Below, piece after piece: positions 46,901 to 60,094 of a stretch of 64,000 bases of DNA. Made by a program: the position numbers and the translations under genes. This stretch comes from Primula veris (Eukaryota > Streptophyta > Magnoliopsida > Ericales > Primulaceae). The notes below the pieces were generated by a model. That model searched no databases. It was not told the origin of the DNA and saw nothing but the letters and a program-made list of their open reading frames with translations. Location: contig OY821747.1 in NCBI GenBank assembly GCA_963682055.1, positions 25,480,126 through 25,544,125 on the forward strand, given 5' to 3'. How positions within the stretch are numbered: the stretch's first letter is position 1; every line of letters begins with the position of its first letter.

Positions 46901-49829
46901 ATATATAATATATAATCATAAAAACCAAGACAAAAATTAAAGGTAAAATTGTCATTTATTCTATCACAAGTACAATGACCGTGTACAATTAATATTTGTT
47001 AATTAATGTAGTGTTACCAATAAATTGGTAGGATGTATTATTTGACATGTGCTATGTAGACTAGATTAGGATCCACCATAGCCACAAAGCTTTCCTTGGT
47101 GAAATGTGATTGATCCAGGTCACAAGTCTTTTGGGGCCAAGTGTTCAATGTTCAATATACTCTAAAAAAAATACTGTATTATATTGTTGTATCGGTCAAG
47201 TGTTCAATGTTTATCATTCCGTTTCCCGTGTCATACAATTGGATTTCCGTAGACGTGCAATTGGATTTCCGTAGCGTTGATTATACGTAGATCTCCGGGG
47301 ATATGCCTTAGACAATTTCTGAAACGTCATGCACACTTCAAGCATACAATAAAAAAATTGTACTACAAAAAATCTTTTTTTAAATAACCTTTTGCAGCCC
47401 TTGCAAATAAGTTCTTGTACTTTTGCTAAAAAAAACCGCTTTAAATAGTATTAAAGGTGATTTCGCTATTTTTCTAGACAGTTTTAAACGGCTTGCCTGA
47501 AAAGATGATGTTTGGTGCAATGAGATATTGTGTCGACAAGTATTAAGTGTCCGATCTACTTAGCAATGTGAATGGGGCTATCAAAAAAGTTTTTATTTAT
47601 TTAGAAAAGAACCCTATTCAATAATTTGTTGATGTATTTTGTCTTCATCTTTTATTTCTGTGTCAGATTGAGACCCGGAAATGAAGTGTTGATTGATTGT
47701 GCATTTGTGCTGTACCCATTGGGGTGTCACGTGAGCATGGGTCACAGCTTTTGTTTTTCTGTCTTCATTGTTTTTTTGACAATACATAATAATCCTCTCC
47801 AACTTATACCTCTTTTTAAATTTATTTTTCAAGTTAAAAACATGTTGCACGAGATGGTGGCCGGTGGAACACAATCAAAGTAAAAATAGAGTATACAAAT
47901 GTTTTTTTTTTTTGAAAATTAAACAAACCAATATATTAATTAAAAAGAGGCAGGCCTCCACTCATAAAGGCAAGAACCATATAGTATAAAAATGTTAAAT
48001 GTTAAATACATAGTCTTGCCTTCTCATTTTTTAACAAATACAGTTTAAAAAAAAATAGTTGTAAGTCGAAAGAAAATACCTAATATATTGTAATTTCATT
48101 GCATATTTACCTTTAGGATATGCAGACGGAGGTCAACTATTAGGGGGAAATTTAATGCACAATTATTGTACACAGTACATTTTGTTGTTATAGCAAAAAA
48201 CAGAATGAAATAAAACATATTAGGATAAGCCAGTGAAGAATGGGGATAAGCCTGTTTGATACCATAATACATATGAATTCGAATTAGTATTCTGTTCTCA
48301 TTCGTTGTGTACTTTTCTCTCTTTATTTAACACATTCATACTGTTCAAACGAATTTAAATATGCAGGATAACACTGCTTTCAGAATCAACTTATGAAAGT
48401 GACCCTTAATTCCTACATATTAGTATTACAGTTTCCTAATTGTTGATGGAAAGAAGAAAAATAAGAATTTCCTTGTAGCACGTCTGTTATGACCTTAACA
48501 TCATACTACGTACTTGGCTTTGTTTTAGCATATCTTTGCATAGTCCTTTTTTTAACATTCTCTTATAAAGCAAGTTCTATCCATGAGTGGTATTCTATGT
48601 CCAATGTTTTAGAAGAAGAGCAGCACTAAACTGTAACGGAAGAGATCAGAAGATTCAGATCGGTAATACTATTGGAAGAGTCGAATAATTCTAGGAAAAG
48701 CCCGATATCACTTTCTTGTTGCCTATAATCACTTGGCCATTCTTATCATTATAAGTGAATTGCCACGGGGAAAAAGGATAGTACGTATGCCGACGAATAT
48801 AGCTACTACTTTTAATCATCGTTCCTTAGCGGTTACTGTTTTCGTTTGCAACTGCAAATGAACAGTTACAATCACGGAATTTAATCTATTTGTCCATAAA
48901 TCAAAGACGAGAACCATGCATATATTTAATTAATGGACAATAGTTAAAAGCGATAATAGGGACTTCTTGTAGCCTTGCTTGGTTCGGTCATTTGGCTGTC
49001 GCGATTGCACACTAATGCAGTGGAGGCCACAAAGGTTAGATAATATACATTAAGACCATAAATAAAGTTTAGACACCAAATGATCCAAAATAAGTGTACT
49101 GGAAAGCCATGAGTGGTGTGGTATTGCTAGTCCTGAGGCTAACAAGTAACAACCTGACCTGCTTATTATACCACCAGTCCTGGGACTAATGATCTACAAC
49201 GAGCTACAAATTATGAATTACAATGGCAGTGGCTGCACAAATCCCCTCATTCCCTCCCTCTACCTGTAAAGTTCATGCTTTCGACTAGCAAATCGATGTA
49301 ATTTATAGTGTGTTGAGTTACACTCTTACCACTTACTGAATTCTGATTTCCCTATTCCTCTAAACCTTTGCTGGAAAAACTAACAAGCTCGCGAAGAGTA
49401 TGACTAGGCCTTCGGAGTTGCCACACAAAAAGATCGGAAGGGTCATGAGGTTTACCATTGAGCCAAACATGTCCAAACTTACATACATGCATGCATGCAT
49501 ACATACAAAGCACCTACAATCGTTTAGAAAACATCACCTGTCTTAGAGATGATTTACATACCATATCAATCTAGTTGTTATTTTTATCCCTAGCCTAAGG
49601 ATATGTAAACGGCTCACTACAAAGTAAGCGCAATGCATTGCCTTAACAAGCTTAAGAATAATAATACTAATCGATTGATGAACATTTGGGTAAAACTTGA
49701 ATGTACCCACCTTATTACAAACCAAGACATGAAAAATGGTTTCTAGATGGTGTCAGACTTGAAAACTGAGTGTGTCTTCTTCAAATCTACTACGATTACA
49801 AACTATACATTAGGGTATAGCTGAGCGAA
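43987..49829. other. Long gene-free stretch
   Basis: No coding region supported. 43987-44200 is the COL promoter side. 44220-44560 is T-rich. A CATG/CATA simple repeat lies at 49483-49506. Short frames such as 47626-47883 exist on both strands and have no family signature. A plant gene with small exons or a non-coding RNA could have been missed. Confidence 0.45.
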
Positions 49830-50172
49830 AGCTTGATAACAGTAGGTTGTCCAACTCCTCTCTACAAAGTATTAACTTTGGGTTTTCACTCGACTCTAAA
49901 AGGAGTATTTTTATTAGCTATCACAATTCACGAGTGCTCTATTCATTACACCCTACTCTTGGCACACCAGTTTCGACAATTAAAATAGCACGTTTGGCAA
50001 CGTAGTCATGTGTTTATGCCGGCAATTACACAAATGTAATGTTCAGCCATAGTGAAGACATGGAATCTAAACTTTTGATTTAAAGCAAAGGAAAGAATGA
50101 CATGGTTAATGGCCACGCAAAGAAACTCTTTCCGTTGATTAACTTTTAATGAAAGAACAAAATTTAATCTCC

Positions 50173-50250
50173 AAAGTATACTACGTTTTCATGTACCAAA
50201 AAAGTATACTACGTTTTCATGTACCAAAAAAGTATACTATGTTTTCATTG
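50173..50250. repeat. 28-bp tandem repeat, about 2.7 copies
   Basis: The unit 'agtatactacgttttcatg' plus 'taccaaaaa' is repeated almost perfectly, the last copy with one change (ctatg). Confidence 0.9.
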
Positions 50251-52749
50251 TGGAAGAAAATAACCATTGAAAAGAAAACAAGTAATTACTAATGCAGTTC
50301 AAAGTGAGGTCGTAATTTATAAACAGCTTATAGAATATCAATACACCAAGCAGTGAACGATCCAGTTAAACTTGAATGTAAACCCATTATATAAGCCAGC
50401 ATATTTCCAGCCGGAGCATGCAAATGGATTCTAACATCTAGATGGTGACAGACTTTCAAACTGAGGGTTTCTCTTTTCTTGCAATCCTACAACAATGAAC
50501 GTCAAACTGGAATATAAACCGAGTTGAAGTCGGGCTCAGCTTGTCAAACATGTCCCTCTATCAAAAAAGTGAAAATCCACAACACCACATAAAAAAAACA
50601 GAATAAACTATAAAAGTATTACTCTATTGGACGTGTTTGTTAACACTCCTCTGGACGTACCAAGTCTCGACCAGTGGAATTAAACGGTGGTCACATGATA
50701 AGTGTCAATTATCCAAATGCAGTGTTCAACCATAATGAAGAAACAGAATGCATCCTTTGCTCAATGTAAGGCATGCTTCATGATTGAGCAACAAAACTTT
50801 TCTAACGCAATAGATTAACTTTAGCAATAGAAAATAATTTAAAATCCACACGTTACACCACATCATGGAAAAAGATAATTATATAACCATCTAATTTACA
50901 GAATAATACTTGCTGAATAGTTTAAATACCGCCCAAACCAAAAGCACAATACCATAAAGGAACTTTGACAACATAGAGAACAAACAGCTATTGATAAGAC
51001 TTTAAAAAGGAGCTAGTGGAACCATGCATGTTTTACAATAACGACATGGATACCATAATTACAATCACAAAATCTGGATGAAAATTAAGTGGCATTTATA
51101 AGGGATGCGTGTAAGAAATTTTCAAAAAAGCAGATATCTTCTAACCCTAAGCTTATAGCTCAAGTAATCAACAAAACCTATTAGTGAAAGCATGTGTGTT
51201 CTGGAAACTAAAGCAGAAAATATTTCCAAATATATGAGAAACATGGATCAAATTCTTCACACAGTCACTGTTAAGTCTAATGTTTTATGATTGAAGCACG
51301 ACCAAAACTATGACAGAACATTTTACCTCACTGGGTGAGGGGTTAAGGAACAGTGTAACAAATCGTGAACAAAAGTAAAACTAGAAAGTGGTAAGGTAAC
51401 AAGATTCTACAATTTAAGCATGAATTCGTGCATGTATACTTTTACACACAAGAAACAACTTCAAGATGGTAATCTATTCTCAGAAGTCCTAAAATTCCAT
51501 AAATCTATCGACTAATTTGCTTCAGTATCAAGTTACATATCACAGTGTTTTCAAACACGGAAGCTTAGCTAAAGCGTATTGCAAGAGCTTCACTAAATTT
51601 GTTTTGCAAGAGCTTCACTAAAGCGCAAGTTTTTTTTGTCTAAAAAGCATAAAAAGCCTAATTTTTCAGAGTTTTCCTGCAATGCGGATTTTCTGACCAA
51701 ATAGGGAAATTAGCTTTTTGAGCTTTCATGCGAGCCTTCTAAAACAGATACAGGACTACAGGACTACAGAACCAACATAAGTAGATGGATTCATTAAGAT
51801 AATAAGAACCTTCAGACATGGAGAAGTGAATGCATTTAATAGAAGAAATTTGGCCTCTATAAATGGAGAAGCTCAGCTAGGCCAACTCTTCTCTCTAACA
51901 ATAACCAAAAGTTTTGGTTTTGGACTAAACTCTAAAAGATTCCTTATTTGCTATTCATGGTGCCAGTGTTTGTTATTCTCCTACTCTTGAATCACCAGTT
52001 TCAACCACTGGAAATGGGTGTTGGCCACATAATTATGTGTTCATGTGGCAGTTATCCAAATGCAAAGTTCTGCTATAGTGGAGAAATGAAATCTCATCCT
52101 TTTGAAAAATTGCAAAGGAGAGAATGGCATGCTACATGATTATGCAATGGAACTATTTCAAGGCCATCAATCAGGTTAGGCAAAGGAAAAAAAATAACCT
52201 CCACAGTTTTATACCACCTCGTGAGAAAAGATAAATCCAAAATTTACAATATATTAGCTGCTTATGTATCTTAAATACGTTCAAACCTAACTCCTTTTTT
52301 TTTAAAGAAACTTCAATAACATAGAAAGCTTTCAATTAGTTAATAGTTCTTTTCAAATAATATTATCCACTTGAACCATGTCCTACAACAACAACCCTTT
52401 AATATAAATCACAAAAACTGGATAAAAAAAAAGTGGCACAGCACAACACAGTCAGGCAGTTACAGAGTGAAATCTCCTACAATTTCATGTCCGAGGACCT
52501 TTAAGATGAAAATTCAAGGGATGTAAGTATGTTTTGTCATGTACAGATCATAAGCAAGGAATTAAAAAAAATTCAAAAGACTGCCAACTCTGCCTTCCTG
52601 CTGCTGTGATGCAAAAAACAACTATAAGTTGAAGCATATGTGACTTGGAAACAATAACAGGAAATGTCTCATCTGGGTGAGATTAAGCAACATGTGCCAA
52701 ATTGTAATAACATAAACTACTAATGTATTGATTTATTGATTTAAGCATG

Positions 52750-52828
52750 AATTCATATATATTTTATTTCTATATATATACACACACAAATTCATATATA
52801 TTTTATTTCTATATATATACACACACAA
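52750..52828. repeat. 39-bp tandem repeat, 2 copies
   Basis: Two identical units containing 'ttcatatatattttatttc' and an AT/AC tail. Confidence 0.9.
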
Positions 52829-52900
52829 AAACCAATATATGCATGGTAAGTCTAACTCAGAACTCTTACTAACATTTACAAACACCAGTTGCCCCAATTC

Positions 52901-53426
52901 TCTCATCTCTCTCATAAAATGCTTTGAGGTTACAGGTTAGATGACTACAACACCCGCATAATTAGATGGAGTCAAATAGCACCATTAATATAAGAATCTT
53001 CAGAACTAAAGCAAATGAAAATTTTCCAATAAATCTTCATCCAAATAAATTACAGGACCTAGAATGCAGCTTTAGAGCTTCACCAAGTTGAAAAGCCAAT
53101 CCACACAAAAAATAAAACAGGAAATAAAGGAAACACAATACACAATACCAGTTATTCAAACTTTTACTTTCCGCAAAGTGATCAAGTCTACTTTAAGTCT
53201 TTAAGACGGTAATCAGCTACTTGAGATGTAACAAACAGTAGGTAATCTTCTAGTGCGCTAACACATTTCATTCAAAAGAAATAAAATAAACATCACCCAC
53301 GAAGCAATGAATAGATAACAAGGAATTTCAAAAAAAAAAGAAACACATTCATCCAAATTCTTCAACTAATGTCATACTAACCCATCCTGCAAAGAAGTAC
53401 AGTACAGAGACACACCTGCATCGAAA
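52901..53426. other. 3' flank of the PPR gene
   Basis: Probably 3'-UTR and downstream DNA of the minus-strand PPR gene. Nothing else recognised. Confidence 0.5.
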
Positions 53427-55277
53427 TTAGGCAGCTAAGACAGGCTCAGTTTCCACCTTCATTGCAAAAAAGAGATTCAGAATATCGGCATTATCACGGA
53501 TAACACGTGGGCAAATAGACAGAAGATTATGCGCCTCACTATGTTTTCCTGTCTTCAAGTACGCTTCAAAAACCCGTATAAAAACATTAGCAGACGGAAC
53601 TTTCTTCACAGTGGTCGCACTGAGAAACGTCATGGCTTCATCAGCAGTGCCGGTTTTCGAAACATATTCAATAAATGGTTCCAGAAAAGGCGGAAACCCG
53701 TGGTTTTTCATTAACCCCAAAAGTTCCAAAGATTCCTTAAAAGACCCTCCAACCAACAGCTTGGTAATCAGCACCTTATATGTAGAGTGCCATGGTTCCA
53801 TCTCATTTTCATTAACCATATCTTTCACAAGCTTATAAGCATCTATTGCTCGGTTTTGTCGAATATAAAGATTAACCACCATGTCTAAAGCATTGCTAGC
53901 ACCATTAGAGCCCATTTTCTCAACCATATTGTGGAGAGAATTAAAAGCTTCACTAATGTCACCACTAGTACAATGCCCTTCAATTAAGGATGTCCATGTT
54001 TTGGAACTGGAATCCAAACCAAGGGTTTCTAAATAATCTAAAAACTCACCAGCCGCTTCTTTTTTCCCTTTAAATCCAAGCGTAAATGCAATTTTATTCT
54101 GCAAACCTTCACTAGGTGAAAACCCAACTTCCCCCATAGCTTTCATTACTTTATTACATTCCTCAAGTCTATCGACGCTCGTTAAAGATTTGACAACAGC
54201 ATCAAGTATAGAATTTGACAAAACGTTCCCACCCTGCGTAAAAGACTTGACCGCCTTTCGGAACACATCCATATCTAGCTCTTTACTAGCTACAATTTTC
54301 CTTAAAAGCAAGGTACAATCATGCACCGAGGGCTTATTCGCACCGCACATAGCAAACTCATACAAATCCACAGCCTCTTTCACCATCCTTTTCTTAACAA
54401 ACTTCCCCAAAACCTCGACGTAATTCTCCTTCCTCAACTCAAACCCCGCACCCCTCATCTCAAAAACCACTTTCCAAAACTTGTCAACAAAATCCTCCCT
54501 CGCCAAAACCAAAGCCATCGTGTTATAACTTGCCTCGTCGTGCTTAAAAAAGCCACTCTCCTCGACCCATCTAAAAAAGATCAAACCTTTATTAGGATCG
54601 GACTCCAGTTTTCCCAAAACCTTTGAAACCAAATCGCTACCAAACTCACCCTTCATCCCACCCAACTCTTTTTCCACCTCATCACCCCAAACATTTCCTT
54701 TTATCACATTAGAAACCTTAGAACACACATTTTCTTGCGAATTTTCACTCAAACTACTAATCGACCCGGATAAATACACTTTCTTTAGCTTGTCCAAATC
54801 GCTAACCAATCCATCTTTTTCAAATCTTTCGAAAACCCTATCGTATGTACCCTTTTTCAAACCGTACCCTTTATTCTTCATAACACTAACAAACTCCCAA
54901 AACTCACTAACAAACCCATTAGACCCCAAAACACCGCAAACGTAATTATAACTTTTGGAGCTAAGCAACTCACCTCTCGTCTCGGATACAAACCCAAAGA
55001 CCCTCCTCGCAGCATCCGGAGAGTCGCCTAGACCCTTCAATGCTTCCACAATAAGGTCATGGTTGACTGCCACATGGCAAGATTTGATATTTTCTTCGAT
55101 ATCGGTGTTTGGGAGTAATGGGTTTTGTTTGAAGATTGCAGCGAATATTGAAGATGACGCAGTTTGGGGATCAAAGGAAGTACCGGAGAGGAATCGGAGA
55201 GACGGGTTTTTTAGAGAGGGGGAGTGGTGGAGGGAGGAGAGAGAGAGGCGGAGGAGACGCCATTGTTGGGTTCTCAT
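53427..55277 (-). CDS. P-class pentatricopeptide repeat protein, intronless
   Basis: 616 residues in one exon, as is common for plant PPR genes. The N-terminus (MRTQQWRLLRLSLSSLHHSP) is rich in Arg, Ser and Leu with no acidic residue in the first 30, fitting an organelle targeting peptide, probably mitochondrial. From about residue 105 the protein is a series of degenerate 35-residue helix pairs, for example SYNYVCGVLGSNGFVSEFWE, SYNTMALVLAREDFVDKFWK, TWTSLIEGHCTSGDISEAFN and TYKVLITKLLVGGSFKESLE. No DYW or E domain is present, so an RNA-editing role is unlikely. Family members bind single-stranded organelle RNA for stability, processing or translation. The target cannot be predicted. The start is the first Met; only a short microsatellite-rich leader precedes it. 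Confidence 0.92.
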   Translation of the reverse strand: MRTQQWRLLRLSLSSLHHSPSLKNPSLRFLSGTSFDPQTASSSIFAAIFKQNPLLPNTDIEENIKSCHVAVNHDLIVEALKGLGDSPDAARRVFGFVSETRGELLSSKSYNYVCGVLGSNGFVSEFWEFVSVMKNKGYGLKKGTYDRVFERFEKDGLVSDLDKLKKVYLSGSISSLSENSQENVCSKVSNVIKGNVWGDEVEKELGGMKGEFGSDLVSKVLGKLESDPNKGLIFFRWVEESGFFKHDEASYNTMALVLAREDFVDKFWKVVFEMRGAGFELRKENYVEVLGKFVKKRMVKEAVDLYEFAMCGANKPSVHDCTLLLRKIVASKELDMDVFRKAVKSFTQGGNVLSNSILDAVVKSLTSVDRLEECNKVMKAMGEVGFSPSEGLQNKIAFTLGFKGKKEAAGEFLDYLETLGLDSSSKTWTSLIEGHCTSGDISEAFNSLHNMVEKMGSNGASNALDMVVNLYIRQNRAIDAYKLVKDMVNENEMEPWHSTYKVLITKLLVGGSFKESLELLGLMKNHGFPPFLEPFIEYVSKTGTADEAMTFLSATTVKKVPSANVFIRVFEAYLKTGKHSEAHNLLSICPRVIRDNADILNLFFAMKVETEPVLAA

Positions 55278-55293
55278 AGCTATGGATATATGT

Positions 55294-55296
55294 ATG

Positions 55297-55345
<49 letters not shown>

Positions 55346-55346
55346 G
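55294..55346. repeat. (TA)n(GA)n microsatellite in the PPR 5' leader
   Basis: TA repeats to about 55322 then GA repeats to 55346, starting less than 20 bp upstream of the PPR start codon on the minus strand. Likely transcribed. Confidence 0.85.
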
Positions 55347-56932
55347 TGGAGATGAAGGTCTAGGGTTTATGAATTATGATGCAAATGTGTGTTCGTTCAC
55401 CTCACCATATTTTCAACAACAAAAAATGTTATTTTTTTTTAAGATTACAAAAATGAAAATTACTAATAGTAAACATGTAAATTGTAATTGTACCCCCTTT
55501 TTCCATTTTGATTAATACGTGAATGAGATGCAAATAGTTTTTTTAACTTTGTTGCTAAAATGAGATGAAAAATATACTTAATATACTCAAATAAAATTTG
55601 ACTATGAATATTTTTTTAAAATTTGAGATTTCCGTAATATCAGTCACGGAAATCCTAAATTCCAAAATGCACATGTATTCGTAATGTATAAGTAATATGA
55701 AATGGAGAGAGTATTTTTAATTGATTATATTTAGTGAAAGTCACTGATCTAACTTGATATGTGTCGGTCAAATGACTATATCACTATGTAAGAATTCATT
55801 ACTTCTATTTTATTTTATGCATCACTTCTCGAAGGTTGATGCAACAATCTATTAGTTGTTGTCGAGTCTGTTTCAGTTTCTTTAAGACGTTACATAGATT
55901 TGAGGTATGACGGAATTGTATCTGTATGATCGATTTTTTTTATAAATATGTACAAATATGTTTAATTGTATAAGAAGGGGAAATAAGGAACGAAATGCTT
56001 TAATTTAGTTAAAAACTTATATAAAATTAGTGATGCTAATAAATATGTATTCAGAATGATACGATTATGCTATTTATGACATCTTCTCAATATTAAAACT
56101 ATATTTAAGAGGCAAGTATAACTCTAACCAACAGGTATAGTTTTTCGTTATTTTGCAAATTAAACATTTTATTTTCAACTTTTTTTCTCAAAAACCATGT
56201 AAAATTCTATTCATATAGAATGATCTAATTAACCACGCAAAATAGGTTTGTTCATGATGTCTAGTCTACCAAACAATCTCTAAAAAAAATTTAATTTAAG
56301 TTTGTTTTGTTTAGAAAAGACCCGAACATGAATTGATCCCTTTTGCCAGAACAAGATTAAGTTTTCATGGACGATTGAATTCATCATCAACCCTCGCATT
56401 AGCTGATCATAAAAAAAATTCAATTCATCATCGACCATCATGTTAGCTACTCATATGCTTCTCTTACATTTCAATCATATGCGACCATGACCAACTATAA
56501 TATAGAATAACAGTTTCACTAGTGTAATATCGTTAATAAGTTCGCCACAAATTCGTTTTCATAACAAAATATAACATGAAGTATAACAGGAATGAGCGTA
56601 TCGTTACTCAAACTTGTTCAACTATTACTTAGCTTTATATTATAATTAATGTAGGTTTGCTACATGCCACGTATAACTGATTTTTAAAAAGTGTAAGCTT
56701 ATTGAAGTATCATGAATAACTCTTAAATTTCAATAGATATCACAATGAATTATCATTTGGATTAGATATTGATAACGTTTATGAATCTTGTTATGCATTT
56801 GACTTTGTTTAAAAGCTCGTTTCAAAAGTGAAAAATGCTTGTTTTGCCGCTTTTTTACCGCGGTAAAGCATACTTTTTCACGAATACAAGAATGCTTTAA
56901 CTATGCTTTCGCTTTTTAATACACTGATGTAA
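55347..56932. other. Gene-free stretch between the PPR gene and LEA array
   Basis: AT-rich. The left end is the PPR promoter side; no gene, MITE or repeat recognised with confidence. Confidence 0.5.
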
Positions 56933-57572
56933 CATGCATATGAAATTTAATGTAAGATGCCAACACCAGTCATGTACAGTGACCCTCAATACGTTTAAAT
57001 TTGGCAAGTTATTTGTTCATCAACTTTCACATTTGGATTGATTGTGGAAGCAGATCAACCTTACCAAATTGTGATTTCATTAAAACATAGGTGGATCTAT
57101 AAAGGTGCTGCACTGCCCTTACTACCCAACATAATAAAAGAAAAGAATACGTTTGAGATTGAGAAACTGAATCTTATGTTAAGCAAGGAATTCACCAACA
57201 TGATGGATTGCAGCACAGTTACGCCTGTTATGAAAATTCTTTTTGCGGAAATTCGCATGGGCATAGAGTTCAAGAGACCCACAACATAATATGAAAAATG
57301 CAACAAATCGAACACGACTCATGGCGAGCTATTAAAACAAAGGAGAGCACAAAAAGTTCTTAAAAATAATCCATCTCATTAACTTATGAAATCAGATTAA
57401 TCAAGGGTAAAACACGCAAAACAATCTCCGGATGTTTGCTAAACAGGCTAACTAAACAGAAATTGCAGCCTACTCCTCAGTAATAGGGCATTTTATTTTG
57501 TGCAAATTAAAATAAATATGAAGTGTCTTCCTAAGTAATGGGTTCCGGTCATTTTTGGACTTTAAAATCCCA

Positions 57573-58592
57573 TCACTTGTTCGTGTCAGTTGCGTTCTTC
57601 ACTGCTTCAGTTGCATCTTGTGCCCTATCCTTCACTTGCTGACCAGCCTATTAAACCAAAACCAAAATCAAGAAAAGGAAAAAACGAGAGTTATACATTC
57701 CATTCTTCAGACTAAGGTCATGAAAAGAAAATCAACCTTATTTTTTATGTATTGAAATTGGGTAGCAGTTACTATAACACAAATTTTAGCTGAGAAGCAA
57801 GTGTTTTCTGAGAGTAAGTAATACAAAAGTTGGCTTATAAGCTTCCCTTTAGAGAAATTCAATTGCATACATGTGAGGATGATTATAAAAAAGAATGAAC
57901 TAAAGCAATGGTCAGTAGAGATTCTATTTGGACCCCATTGTGTCAATTGCAATAGGGAAATTTTTCCCCACATTCGAAAATATAATTTGTCCTTTCACAG
58001 TGCTTTTCTTATATCAAATTCCAATCTATGATTATTGCAGAAGAACATACCAACTACCAACTTAAGAATTATAATACTAATTTGCTCTCAAAACCACATA
58101 TTGACCAATTAATATATGATTTATCATCTGTCATGACTTTCCGTCTATAATAAACACCAATCATGTCATTTGTTCAAAACTTTGAGGCTGTAATTCTTAT
58201 CCTTGAAAGTAGAGAGACCAAATAAATTCCGATCAAACTATGAGTATCTAATTTGTAACTAACTCCTTAGATAACATTTCATTTGCAAATTTTGACTAAA
58301 GATGGCTACATTTTTAATATATTAGTAAATAAAATTATTAACAACCTGTTGCACGTTGTCCTTTGCAGATTGGGCGGCATTGCTAGCCTGGTCCATCATC
58401 TGATTGCCCTTTTCCTGCATTTACATCACAAACACACATTCTGAATATATGTATGTTTTATATAAACAAACACAATCATGTACTGTAATAGAGGTGAAAA
58501 AAGGGAAAGGAAGAAGAAAAAAAAACGATGTTTACCTGACATTGGCCCTTGGCCTGGCCAGCTTGGTGGCTCGCATTCTGAGAGTTATCCAT
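57573..58592 (-). CDS. KIN/LEA-like stress protein, array copy 1
   Basis: Exons on the minus strand: 58592-58536, 58414-58346 and 57647-57573, joined in phase to 66 residues. The protein starts MDNSQNASHQAGQAKGQCQ, continues with DQASNAAQSAKDNVQQ and AGQQVKDRAQDATEAVKNAT, and ends DTNK. It is hydrophilic, rich in Ala, Gln and Lys, lacks aromatic residues, and can form amphipathic helices with the 11-residue-like spacing of LEA proteins. It resembles the Arabidopsis KIN1/KIN2 and At5g38760 group, small cytosolic proteins induced by cold, drought, ABA or in pollen. The single Cys (GQCQ) is unusual for such a protein. Missed by simple frame searches because the exons are 57, 69 and 75 nt. Confidence 0.88.
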
Positions 58593-58691
58593 ATTGTGTA
58601 GCTTACTTGTTTATAAAACTGGGAAACTTGTGTGTATATGCAGCTGTTGTTTAAAACTTAGTTTTGCTTAATAGTTCTGAATATAATTGTA

Positions 58692-58700
58692 CCATTTATA
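58692..58700 (-). promoter_or_regulatory. TATA box of LEA copy 1
   Basis: TATAAATGG on the minus strand, 100-108 bp upstream of the ATG. A CACATG (58727-58732), the MYC-type site reported for drought-responsive promoters, lies about 30 bp further up. I see no ACGTGGC-type ABRE close by. Confidence 0.55.
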
Positions 58701-58740
58701 GATTTATGCAGGAATTCAGTGTGTGACATGTGTGTGGAGA

Positions 58741-59852
58741 AATTGTCTCAAAGGTAGTTGGATTGAACTAAAGCAGTTTAATGAGGAACTGTTGGTGAAG
58801 ATCCATATATTACTCATCATGAGTTGCTCAATTCAAAGAAAACTAGCTAAAACAAGGTTTCTCGAGTAATTAGGTTCTTGTTAGTTGTTACCAAAGATCA
58901 CCAAGCAAATCAGGCTTGAATTAGAAAAGAATAAGAGACGCAAAATAATGTCTGAATTCATGACAAAATGACTTAGTTTAGTTGTAAACCTGAGATTGTG
59001 ATCTCCAGTTCAAGTCACGAATAGGGTAGGTGTGAACGTGTTAAACCTGAGATTCCTTTGAAAAATGGTCAGAGATATGAATTCTTCTCCATTACCAGCG
59101 TAAATTTGGTTAAAAAAATGATGCAGCATCATCAATCTCATAATTCACAATTTCACATACAAGAATAGTTTTAGGGCAAAAAAATACAGCCCATCAGGAT
59201 ATACGCCTTCTAGATTACGTATTCGTAAAGAAAAATACAGCGGCCCTAGAAAACAAATACAAATTATATTTGGACTGATCTTCTGAAAGAAATTTAAAAC
59301 AATTATGAATTTGATCAGAACTTGCCAATTACTAAATGTGATTTCAATTTGGTTCTCGGCCTTGATACTCCTAACTTAAAGTTGGGTTGATGAATTCAAA
59401 TTTTTTAAGTTTTAGCTGTGCCAAGATAGTCTCCATTAATTCAATGCCATTGGTTTATAAATATATATTACTGGAACCCCCTTTTTAAGTTTCAGCTGTG
59501 CCAAGATAGTCTCCTAACTTAAAGAAATTTTCCATTGTATAATTATCAAACTCACATCTCCGAGTATATGAAAATTCTGTTCACAACATAAAAAAACAAA
59601 GACGGGTGTACTACCTTTTCAAAGCTCAGCTTTCGATTTAAACTATATTAAAGCTCGCCTTTTTATTTAAACTATATGAGAAACTATGCAACTGCATAGT
59701 CTTCCTTATATTACTCCTCTACGAATGCAACCCTTGTTAAAGGACATGTTTCAATACACTTTTCAGATCAGCCCTCTTTCAATCCCATGAGCCCAAAAGA
59801 TGGCTAAATTGCTTTTATTGCCAATATACGAAGCATTTGTTCGTCAACTTTT
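58741..59852. other. Upstream spacer of array unit 1
   Basis: Repeated in unit 2 (61988-63088). Contains an internal direct repeat, 'agctgtgccaagatagtctc' at 59413 and 59493. No gene recognised. Confidence 0.6.
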
Positions 59853-60094
59853 ACTGATGTATATACAGATGAAATTTGATATAAAATACCAAAACACCAA
59901 TCATGTACAGACGTTGTAGAGTGACCCTCGTACTTTTAAATTTGACGAGTTAATCCATTTGTTCGCCAACTTTTAGAGATAGTTCACATTTGGATTGATG
60001 GTGGAAGCGGATCAACCTTACTAAATTATGATTTCATTAGAAGAAAGGTGTACCGATAAAGGTTAACTGCTTAATGCTCAATTAGCACTGCCCC

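Larger units (their letters stand above)
49830..52900. repeat. Three diverged large direct repeats
   Basis: Related segments begin near 49830, 50530 and 51900. Shared landmarks include 'tgtcaattatccaaatgcag' (50702) with counterparts at 50021 and 52048, 'actctaaaag' (49894, 51929) and 'aagtggca' (51089, 52431). Copies 2 and 3 stay in register at about 1.34-1.35 kb (for example 51320 with 52663), while copies 1 and 2 are about 0.7 kb apart. No coding capacity is seen. Confidence 0.6.

Noticed and set aside
47614..47883. Overlapping 85- and 86-residue frames on opposite strands
   Set aside because: No domain, signal or conserved feature; chance frames in a region without stops.
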